A DNA stretch of 64,000 nucleotides from Epiperipatus broadwayi (taxonomy: Eukaryota; Onychophora; Udeonychophora; Euonychophora; Peripatidae). The DNA lies in assembly GCA_028023455.1 (NCBI GenBank), contig JAQFVV010012537.1, positions 1,240,001-1,304,000 of the forward strand, written 5' to 3'. Of this stretch, positions 48,904 through 57,429 are shown piece by piece. The notes under the pieces are model-generated. The model saw only the letters and a list, made by a program, of their open reading frames with translations. It had not been told where the DNA came from and ran no database searches. The first letter of the stretch is position 1, and each line of letters opens with the position of its first letter. Position numbers and translations under genes: made by a program.

Positions 48904-49029
48904 CTAAACAAGTTCTCCCATCAGGTCCAAGGGTAAAACTAGGTGGGCATTCACATCGAAAGCTTCCTTGATTGTTAATACACTGTCCACCTTTACATAT
49001 TCCAGGAGTAACAGAACATTCGTTAATAT
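48904..49029 (-). CDS. Fibrillin-like gene, calcium-binding EGF exon (upstream of TB)
   Basis: On the minus strand a 126-bp exon lies between acceptor 'tttattttcag' and donor 'tag|gtaaca', phase 1 at both ends. It encodes one 42-residue cbEGF: (D)INEC, six cysteines, the hydroxylation consensus C-x-N-x4-F-x-C-x-C ([12 protein letters not shown]), and a G-P-D-G-R-T-C end. The usual glycine after the fifth cysteine (P-P-G-F) is serine here (P-P-S-F). It is the 5'-most exon I can see. The next exon in transcription order is the TB exon 21.6 kb away, and phases match. Product: a segment of an extracellular microfibril protein. Confidence 0.9.
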   Translation of the reverse strand: MLTNVLLLLEYVKVDSVLTIKEAFDVNAHLVLPLDLMGELV

Positions 49030-49086
49030 CTGAAAATAAAACATTAAATAAACAAATTCAATATTTTAACAATACAAGTTTTGAGC

Positions 49087-49389
49087 CATATTTAATTAAG
49101 ATTACATATTTACACTAATGTATACTTATAGATGTATATATTCCATTAAAACCGCACTTTGTATTGTATGTGTATAATATAGATAGATAGATGGATGGAT
49201 GGATGAATGAATGGCTGGCTTGATGGATGGATGGATAGATAGATAGATACAGACAAACAGAAAGACAGGCAGGCAGACAGACTGGCAAGCAGACTATATT
49301 TAATTAAGATTACATATTTATATACTAATGTATACTCATAAATGTATATATTACACTACAATTTTGAATTGTATGTGTGTAATATAGAT
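49087..49389. repeat. 208-bp period duplication containing GATA/GATG microsatellite
   Basis: The block starting 'tatttaattaagattacata' at 49089 recurs at 49297 and both run to 'tgtaatatagat'. Between them is a microsatellite of GATA, GATG and CAGACAGG units (49180-49285). A similar microsatellite lies after the hAT copy at 49884-49970. So a (block + microsatellite) unit was duplicated, and the hAT element then split the second unit at its block/microsatellite junction. Confidence 0.75.
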
Positions 49390-49883
49390 CAGTGGTCTTC
49401 AACCTTTTCACACCTGCGGACCGGTAAAAATAAGGATAAGGTTTTGCGAACCGGCAAAAATAAGGATAAGGTTTCATGGACCAGCAGAAGTCTATAGATA
49501 AATTTTCTTAAAGATGTAAACAGCTTAGCCTTAGATGAAGTTATATACCTAAGAAGTTTGTATAATAAAAAACTTTTTTTTTTTAATTTTGAATTTTTTT
49601 AGAAAAGTAATAAAAAATTTAATTCTACCCCCCCCCCCCATAAATGTCTGCGATAACTAGAAAACAAATTAATTTATGTATGACTGATTAGATTTTGTTC
49701 TGTTTCTTTTTTTTTAATCAGGTAAAAGTGCGATGAAAAAAATAAATAAAAATTGTTTATATTAATTAAAAGTTTAAAATCTTATTATTTTGTTATTAAA
49801 ACTTTCTTGCCAGTCTATCGTGGACCAGCAAAGAACTTCTACGGCCCGACACCGGGCCGCGGACCGGTGGTTGAAGACCACTG
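49390..49883. mobile_element. hAT-type MITE, copy 2
   Basis: Starts CAGTGGTCTTCAACC and ends GGTTGAAGACCACTG like the copy at 36888-37621, and shares its interior T-runs, (C) tract and 'taaataaaaattgtttatat' block. It is 494 bp, about 240 bp shorter, with an internal deletion and a small duplication of 'aaaataaggataaggttt' near the left end. The 8-bp flanks no longer match well, perhaps because it sits at the edge of a microsatellite. Confidence 0.85.
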
Positions 49884-50590
49884 TTAGACAGGTAGGCAGA
49901 CAGTAGATAGATAGAGTAGGTAAGTTAGATAGGTAAGTAGGAGAGTGGGTAGGTAGAGAGACAGACAAACAAATATACATTTTCTATTCTAATAAATTTT
50001 TAGAAGTTATTTATAGATAATATATTTCAAGATTATACCATAAAAATAATATGCTTAAGATTAACACATTAACACAAAGTTTATATGACAAATTAATAAT
50101 TTTTGTTAAAAAATATATAATTTAATAATGAAAATTGTTATAAAAATTAATCCCAAATAACTAGTTCAACATAACCGGTACTTAAATAAATTAAATCAAT
50201 AACAAACAAACACATATTGTGTTTATAGAACCATTGAGAATGAGTGATATCTGAACTAACTATTACTATTAGAAGTTCAGATGTTAGAAAGACCTAGTTT
50301 ACTCAAGTTGGAATAAAAATTAGAATAAGATCAAGAATAAATGATAAATAAAATATATAGAATTAAGTATTTTTGAAACATATGGTTACAATTAATAATT
50401 TGAACTCCTAGAATGAATATATTAAATTTATTTTCCACTGAACTGTATCTCTGTCCAAACAAATTAATGCTGATTTGAACAAACTATTTCAAGTCAGGAG
50501 ATTATTATTATTATTATTATTACTTCATTGTTCTGCTATTCTATTTATATAGGCATATCTAAATTCTGGAAAGTTGGACAAAACAACTTT
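49884..50590. other. Microsatellite and AT-rich spacer
   Basis: GATA/GTAG/CAGA repeat to about 49970, then AT-rich DNA with a (TTA)n run at 50501-50522. No gene. Confidence 0.4.
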
Positions 50591-50595
50591 TATAT

Positions 50596-51193
50596 TTAAG
50601 CCAATAAACATCACATGACGACCATCTCTTAGGCTTGTGTATAACTGTTGTTAAACAGGCAAAACTCACTATACGTATTGCCACACACAGCAAGCAAGAG
50701 TAATCAATGGATGCCAGAAGGCTTGTGCATAAAATCCCTATCTAATGCCTATATCCCCAGACTAGTTTCTGGCTTGTGGCCTTCATCAATGAGGAGCCTT
50801 GGATCTGAGAGCACTGCACCTAGATCTTCGGATATAACGCAACCCTCCAGCAACCACCTTTTATCTCCATTTAACTACAAAACTATGAGCCTTAAACTGA
50901 AAACATCTTGTTTTCAGTTTAAGAAAGATGTTTTCAGTTTAAGGCTCATAGTTTTGTAGTTAAATGGAGATAAAAGGTGGTTGGTGGAGGGTTGCATTAG
51001 ATCCGAAGATCTAGGTGCAGTGCTCTCAGATCCAAGGCTCCTCACTGATGAAGGCCACAAGCCAGAAACTAGTCTGGGGATATTGGATGAGTAGGCACTA
51101 GATGGGGATTTTAAGGCACAAGCCTTCTGGCATCCATTGATTACTCTTGCTTGCTGTGTGTGGCAATACGTATAGTGAGTTTTGCCTGTTTTA
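50596..51193 (-). mobile_element. Foldback element FB1, long copy, reverse orientation
   Basis: Same family as 23730-24348 but in the opposite orientation. The single-copy tail is on the left ('gccaataaacatcacatgac...ataactgtt'). Left arm AAACAGGCAAAACTCACTAT starts at 50653; right arm ends GTGAGTTTTGCCTGTTTT. Arms are about 260 bp and meet in a nested palindrome at 50880-50955 built on 'cttaaactgaaaacatctt'. Flanks 'cttttatatt' and 'cttttaatat' are a likely target duplication with one indel. An ORF crossing the left arm is incidental. Confidence 0.8.
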
Positions 51194-51960
51194 TCTTTTA
51201 ATATCCATTATGCACTAGTCTAGTATGTTAGCATGGCTGCTACAAAAATATCTCAGTAAGATACTATGTTAAATAAATAATTTTTATGCACTTCTCCTGT
51301 ATCAGTTTCCTAAAGCAAAAAAAAAAACATTGAGTAAGCTTGCTTATATAAAAATTTATTACAATTAATAATAAATCAAAAATAATTGAATGATTTGTTG
51401 CTGCTGTCTATGAAACATTAATTTTTCCAAATATATGAATAATGAAAACATTATTAAAGAATTTGCTAATATTTTAGGTTAGGAAATTGCATTAGTTTTA
51501 TCCTAATTTTTTTTTTTTAAATTCATGACATTTTTGTTAATTTTTATCATAAACATACAAATCTTTTTAATTTTTGTAAAGTTTAGTTTGATTCATTAAT
51601 GCTAGAATTTTATTAAGGTTAATTTTTCTGGTTAGATTTTAACTTCTCACAAAGTCAACTCAATTTAATTAAGTTAAGACATACTGTACACGTTCACATA
51701 TTGACTTAAAAATAGATTTTGTATAAATAAAGTGACCAATCGTCAATTATATGCATAATAGCCTGCATCATTAAATGTCAATTAAAATATATTAAAGTGT
51801 CGATAGTTGAGATTTCCATGAATAACTTTGTCATTCATTATTTCTATATTATGTTCATTTTTCATTATATGTATATATTGATACAAAGATTTTCATGGAT
51901 TGCATATATAAAAGACATATTTTGCGGATTTATCCGTGTTAAAAAATTTAAACATTGATA
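51194..51960. other. AT-rich spacer
   Basis: No gene or repeat recognised before the Penelope-like sequences. Confidence 0.35.
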
Positions 51961-52002
51961 TACTGAAGTTTCGACTTGATCACACAAGTCATCTACTGGG
52001 TG
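51961..52002 (-). ncRNA. Hammerhead-like motif in PLE1 copy a
   Basis: On the minus strand: CCCAG-TAGATGA, stem II ACTTG/CAAGT with loop TGTGAT, CGAAAC, loop TTCA, GTA. The GATGA and GAAAC boxes and a two-base-pair stem III closed by GUA fit the minimal hammerheads known from Penelope-like elements. Core bases C3-U4 read U-A, which should impair cleavage. Confidence 0.5.
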
Positions 52003-53220
52003 ATAAAAGATAGAAAGATGATTATAGAGATGCTAGTGATAAAAGATAGAAAGATGATTATAGAGATGCTACAATCACTGATTTGAAAAAAAAACGTTAA
52101 AATTCCACCAATAGCAAAAATATTAAGAATGTTTCTAAGAAAAATCTTTCCAAATAGGAGGAAGTTTGCATGTATCATCTTGCTTATTGATACAATCTGG
52201 CCTTTTAGGTATCTCAATGGCTTCTCTAATTTTGCACTGGTAGAGTTTGCATGTATCATCTTGCTTATTGATACAATGTGGCCTTTTAGATATCTCAATG
52301 GCTTTTCTAATTTTGCACTGGTAGAGATTATCACATCTGGATATGATCCTGGTACTAGAAAAATCAATGTTTTGACCTGAATCTATAGTATGAAGTGAGA
52401 GGGCTGACGATGATGAGTGTTGGTTAGCTGCATTAGCATGCTCATCTCTCCTAACATGCTCATCTCTTCTAACACTGATGCGATGATTACTCATACCTAT
52501 GTAAGAAGCTTTACAATTTTCACATGAGATTTGATAAACACCATGAGATTCAAGAGGGATTGAATCCTTCGGCTTGGTTATTATATTACTGATCTTTTGA
52601 TGAGTAGAAAATGCTACATTTATATTATAGCATTTTAATATATGTCTAATACTGTCTGTAGTTCCTTTTACATATGGAACACAAATCCTAATAGCTGATT
52701 TATCATCTTTTTGTTTCCTATTTTGTCTATTTTGGGCTTGAAATAAGGCTTTTTTAAAAAATTTATAATTATAACTATTCACTAATAAAACACTATTAAT
52801 ATGATTTATTGAAATAAGGTTGGGTAATGATGAGAATGTAAATATCTGTCCGTGTGTGTGTTCTTTCTGTAAATAAAAAATAAATAAATTATTTGGTGTT
52901 CTGGTGATTAGAACATCAGGAAAAGAGAGTTTTCCATCAGACTCTGTCTCCATTGTAAATTTAATATGAGGATGCATATTATTTAAATGTAAGAAAAAAT
53001 CATTTAATTTATTTTTTCCATGTTGCCATATGACAAAAGTGACATCTATGTATCTGAGCATATTATTTAAATGTAGGAAAAGAGAGTTTTCTACCAGACT
53101 CTGTCTCCATTGTAAATTTAATATGAAAATGCATATTATTTAAATGTAAGAAAAAATCATTTAATTTATTTTTTCCATGTTACCATATGACAAAAGTGGC
53201 ATCTATGTATCTGAGCCAAA
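51961..53220 (-). mobile_element. Penelope-like element PLE1, copy a (RT C-terminus and GIY-YIG nuclease)
   Basis: A 308-codon minus-strand frame (53061-52135) encodes the RT palm end Y-I-D-V-T-F-V-I-W (usually Y-x-D-D-T), then H-I-K-F-T-M-E, L-S-F-P-D-V-L, and a GIY-YIG endonuclease with G-V-Y-Q-I-S-C...Y-I-G-M-S and R-R-D-E-H. The second catalytic Asp of RT is Val. The frame holds two in-frame tandem duplications: V-R-R-D-E-H twice, and a 27-residue block (L-Y-Q-C-K-I-R...) twice. A duplicate of the RT-end part follows upstream at 53065-53215. The 5' RT is missing. A 39-bp duplication lies in the tail (52000-52075). PLEs copy themselves into chromosomes by target-primed reverse transcription (family knowledge). 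Confidence 0.85.
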
Positions 53221-53269
53221 TGAGAGGTTTTAAATAGAGCAATTAACCTTTCACGTAAGTCACATCAAA

Positions 53270-53990
53270 AGAAAAAATAAATCATATTAATAGTGTTATT
53301 ATTATAAATTTATTAAAAAAGCCTTATTTCAAGCCCAAAATGGACAAAATAGGAAACAAAAAGATGATAAATCAGCTATTAGGATTTGTGTTCCATATGT
53401 AAAAGGAACTACAGACCATATTGGACGTATATTAAAATGCTATAATATAAATATAGCATTTTCTACTCATCAAAAGATCAGCAATATAATAACCAAGCCT
53501 AAGAATTCAACTGCTCTTGAATCTCATGGTGTTTATCAAATCTCATGTGAAAATTGTAAAGCTTCTTACATAGGTATGAGTAATCATTGCATCAGTGTTG
53601 GGAAAGATGAGCATGCTAATGCAGTTAAACAACACTCATCATCATCAGCACTCACTTCATACTATAGATTCAGGTCATAAAATTGATTTTTCTAATATTA
53701 GGATCATAACCAGATGTGATAATCTCTACCAGTGCAAAATTAGAGAAGCCATTGAGATATTTAAAAGGCCAGATTGTATCAATAAGCGAGATGATACATA
53801 CAAACTTCCTTTTATTTGGATTTTTTTAAAAAACATTCTTAATTTAATATTTTTGCTATTGGTGAAACTTTAACGTGTTTTTAAATCAGTGATTGTAGCA
53901 TTTCAACAACCATCTTTCTACCTTTTATCATCCAGTAGATGACTTGTGTGATCAAGTTGAAACATCGGTATATCAATATTTAAATTTTTT
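53270..53990 (+). mobile_element. PLE1 copy b, inverted relative to copy a
   Basis: The plus strand encodes the same region as copy a: F-K-K-A-L-F-Q-A-Q near 53310, I-R-I-C-V-P-Y-V-K-G-T near 53385, G-V-Y-Q-I-S-C near 53530, Y-I-G-M-S near 53570, then a frameshift into the C-terminal frame (53595-53873). It lacks both in-frame duplications of copy a, so those arose in copy a. Copies a and b face each other tail-out, about 60 bp apart, forming an inverted pair of some 700 bp. Confidence 0.8.
53931..53970 (+). ncRNA. Hammerhead-like motif in PLE1 copy b
   Basis: TCCAG-TAGATGA, stem II CTTG/CAAG with loop TGTGAT, TTGAAAC, loop ATCG, GTA. Same architecture as in copy a; the stem III loop differs (ATCG against TTCA) while its closing pairs are kept. 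Confidence 0.5.
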
Positions 53991-54059
53991 AACATGGATG
54001 AACCTGCAAAATATGTCTTTTATATATAAATAGAATGAATGAGGAAACTTAGATAGATT

Positions 54060-54400
54060 ATGATGATCCAGATGTGATAATCTCTATCAGTGCAAAATTA
54101 GAGAAGCTATTGAGATATTTAAAAGGCCAGATTGTATCAGTAAGCGAGATGATACATGCAAACTTCTTTTTATTTGGAAAATTTTTTTTAAAAAACATTC
54201 TTAATTTAATATTTTTGCTATTAGTGGAACTTTAACATGTTTTTTAAATCAGTGATTGTAGCATCTCTACATCCATCTTTCTACCTTTTATCACCCAGTA
54301 GATGACTTGTGTGATCAAGCTGAAATGTCGGTATATCAATATTTACATTTTTTTAACATGGATGAACCTGCAAAATATGTCTTTTATAATATATAGAATG
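54060..54400 (+). mobile_element. PLE1 copy c, 3' end fragment
   Basis: Direct repeat of 53700-54040: the end of the C-terminal frame ('gcaaaattagagaagc', 'ccagattgtatcagtaagcg'), then the 3' tail with the hammerhead-like motif and 'acctgcaaaatatgtctttta'. Both copies are followed by 'agaatgaatgaggaaacttag', so the duplication includes flanking DNA. This is a tandem duplication of the element tail plus flank, not a separate insertion. Confidence 0.78.
54293..54332 (+). ncRNA. Hammerhead-like motif in PLE1 copy c
   Basis: CCCAG-TAGATGA, stem II CTTG/CAAG, CTGAAA, TGTCG, GTA. The GAAAC box has become GAAAT here. Confidence 0.45.
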
Positions 54401-54734
54401 AATGAGGAAACTTAGATAGATTATGATGATCAGAACTTATCAAACTCCTCTCATGAAAGAAAAATAATTTATTTTATATCAAATACCTTTTTTTTTTTCA
54501 TCTCTATTCTTATTTATCTGCATAGTTATCTAATTCAATCTGAACATTGAAAAATAATATTATGTGGTATAACTATGAAACAAATAACTTACTACTGCAC
54601 AGGATTATGCAAGCTTGTACATGTGATGTCTTATTGCATACTCATACCATATTGATGTGAACATAAACAGATGATCATATTTTTAATTTTAAATAACATA
54701 ACTTTTTTTATTATAAAATTATTTAAACCACAAA

Positions 54735-54776
54735 ACATCACACTACTGCATGAAGAGTTTTGCCTGTTATAAAGTT
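54735..54776. repeat. FB1 foldback end fragment
   Basis: 'acatcacac...agagttttgcctgtta' combines the tail motif (acatcacat) and the arm end (GAGTTTTGCCTGTT) of FB1, without a second arm. Probably a deleted copy. Confidence 0.45.
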
Positions 54777-54929
54777 ATTTCCTCCTTTCTTGATAAGTAG
54801 TTAATAGTAAAATTGTAATTTTTCCAATATATTAATAAAAAAAATATGAGTTAAGTTTTAAATATAGCAGAATAAGTTTTAAATATAGCAGAATTGGATT
54901 ATATTGTGACTAACAGAAAATCCATTATG

Positions 54930-55031
54930 AGGGACAACACCTCGAAAGTACTTCACCTGGATTAACTCATTTTGATTGTTTGCTATTAACAGCTTCTTCG
55001 GCCAGCATTTTAAAGCACTTGTATATACTAT
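54930..55031 (+). repeat. PLE2 left pseudo-LTR
   Basis: About 102 bp, matching 57309-57410 with a few substitutions (gcttcttcGGccag here, gcttcttcAAccag at the right). Confidence 0.75.
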
Positions 55032-57308
55032 TATGTTTATTGGAGAAATTAAATTATTTTTACAATCATGAATAATATATCAGAAAAATATATTCTATAT
55101 TTTCTGTAATTAAAAATATCTATTAAATTATTCTAACAGAGACTTGAGTTCTTATTAAAATGCAGGAAGTTCCATATTTTTCCAAATTGCTGCAAACTAA
55201 AAATTGATAGATCAATACACAACCATGATAAAATTACAGAACAATTACAAAAGCAGCTCCTCACCTTTATCATTAAAGGGTCTAACAGCAGACTGAAGAA
55301 AGAAAATAAAGATGGTGGAAGATGACTGCAAATAAAACTTTGCTCCTGTGGGTTATAAGAAAACTTAACATCATAAAGAAAAATACTGCTGCTAGGTTCG
55401 ATCGTAAAATAAATTTCTCAGCATGAAAACAAAATATAAATATTTACAATACAGATAAAGAGAACCAAGTCAATAGAGCAACAGCTATTCATCCAGTAGA
55501 AGTAAAAACAGTACTGTCAATAGAACCTAAATTTGTTGGAGGACAATGGAGACTACCAAAGCTGGAATTACTTGCAAACACAGAATCAGGTCTGCTAATA
55601 ATCCCCAAAGATATAACATTATCTCCCAATATTGTGAAGACAATACAAAACAAATAAATGTATGTGAGATTTGATTGCTGGAATACCAACATTAAAAAGA
55701 CTAAACATTTCCTGGAAAACAAGAAAAACTGATATCTCAAATTAGAAACTTAATCTGGTGGAAAATTTCAAATATTAAACTCAACAGAGAGAAATTTATT
55801 GCATCAATTCTCAGTCTTCACAAAGATAAGAATATTTTCAGGGTGGAATATTACTACATATATCCATCTGCCACCAGGCCACCAAAGATGTTTGCTAATG
55901 CAAAGCTACATAAACCTCATTAGCCTTCAAGGCTGATGCTAGATTTCAGAGGAGTCCATTACTTGTCCAAATTGATTAACCAGTGTTTAGTTGATAGTAT
56001 AGGATTTGACAAGTACACAATTAAATCTTCCTTTGAATTTGTTGGAAAAATTAGAATCAGATGACTTCGAAATTGCAGCCATGGATGTGACAGAATTATA
56101 TGGATCGATTAATAAAAAGTGTTCGATCAATGTTGTTCACACTGAATTAATAAGTAATCATTGTCCAGCTGAACGCATGAACTTCATCCTAGCCTTCCTG
56201 ATATGGTTAAACAATGACATTTTCACAACATTTGAGGGTAAATGGTATGGCATGAAAGACAGTTGGCCTATGCATCTTCCATTAAGCGGAGTAATCTCAA
56301 ACATTTTTAAATTTCTCCAAAAGCAAATCATGTCTAAATACCACCCTAGCACCCCTGGACTAGTATACTCTCATTATGTTGATAATGTGTTCATTGAAGC
56401 CTCAAGAGGTTCAATTATGAACATTTAAAATGAGATACAGCCACAAACTAAATTAATTGTTAATACCACCTGGGAAAACAAAGTACAGAAAGTAAAATAT
56501 TTGGATTTACTAGTACACAGAGAAGGTGAACTGCTGAATTATTGTATGAACATCAAACCATTCGAGGTCAGAGGATTCACCCATCCAAACTCTAATTTGC
56601 CTACTTCACATAAATTCACAGGTCTGAATGCATTTTTATTTAGAAATCTACATTTATGCAAGTTCAAAGCTGATAGAAAGGCTAATATCTCAAGCTACAT
56701 CAAAGATCTATTAAGTGTAGGCTTTAACTACAGATCCATTACCAAGAAGATTGAACAACACAACTAAAGACAAACTTCAAATCACCCTTCCTTACATCCC
56801 CAAAGTAGCTAAATAGCTTGTTAAAACTTTATCTAACAAATTTATTAAAGTTGGTTTTCAAACTCATCCCAACACAAACAGACTAATCAATTATGCGAAA
56901 GATAAGATTGTCCAATCCAGACAACCTGGTTGTATGCCCTCAGGCTGGATGCAGTGCCACATATTATGGGGAAACTAAGGCCATTGTCAATAATAGAGCA
57001 CTCATCATATGTATGCATACAGGAGAGTGCAAAAGAACAATGACAACATTTCAATATTCCTCAAAGACGAGAAGCAGGCCGGTCATAGGTTCAAACCCTC
57101 CAACCCCAAAATTGTGTACCCTGAAATGAACAACTGCAAAAGGAAGATAATGTGTATGTTATCATCAATGACAATAACACAATTAATAGATGCAACACAT
57201 GGTTCACTATCTCCAATAAATGAACAAGCTGATTAATTTACATATACATTTGCATATATTACTATTTAATAATATCACAGCAACTATTACTATTTTGGCT
57301 ATGATAAT

Positions 57309-57410
57309 AAGGGGTAACACCTCAAAAGTACTTAACCTGTATTAACTCATTTTGATTTTTGCTATTAACAGCTTCTTCAACCAGTGTTTTAAAGCACTTG
57401 TATATACTAT
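57309..57410 (+). repeat. PLE2 right pseudo-LTR
   Basis: Direct partner of 54930-55031. The RTE-type LINE fragment starts immediately to the right. Confidence 0.75.
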
Positions 57411-57429
57411 TTCAAGATTATAACATCCT

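Larger units (their letters stand above)
54930..57410 (+). mobile_element. Penelope-like element PLE2 with terminal direct repeats
   Basis: Two direct copies of a repeat of about 102 bp (54930-55031 and 57309-57410: 'aacacctcgaaagtactt', 'ttgctattaacagcttcttc', 'ttttaaagcacttgtatat') bracket a degraded PLE. The RT parts are in order: 'RFQRSPLLVQID' region at 55940, F-E-I-A-A-M-D-V-T-E-L-Y-G-S-I near 56070, F-T-T-F-E-G-K-W-Y near 56225, 'LPLSGVISNIF' (from M-G-S-P-L-S-P-V...N-I-F) near 56280, Y-V-D-N-V-F at 56375 (normally Y-x-D-D-x-F), L-D-L-L-V-H at 56505, S-N-L-P-T-S-H-K near 56590, and a nuclease remnant A-T-Y-Y-G-E-T near 56960. Terminal direct repeats (pseudo-LTRs) are a PLE feature. Active-site loss and stops show it is dead. 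Confidence 0.8.

Noticed and set aside
48904-49029. Assignment to a generic EGF protein such as Notch or fibulin
   Set aside because: The TB exon downstream with matching phase is specific to fibrillin/LTBP-type genes.
50648-50959. 103-codon frame in the FB1 foldback
   Set aside because: It runs along one palindrome arm and into its complement; a foldback arm gives such frames by chance.
52129-52380. Plus-strand 83-codon frame with an internal duplication
   Set aside because: It is the antisense shadow of the duplicated block in the PLE1 nuclease frame.
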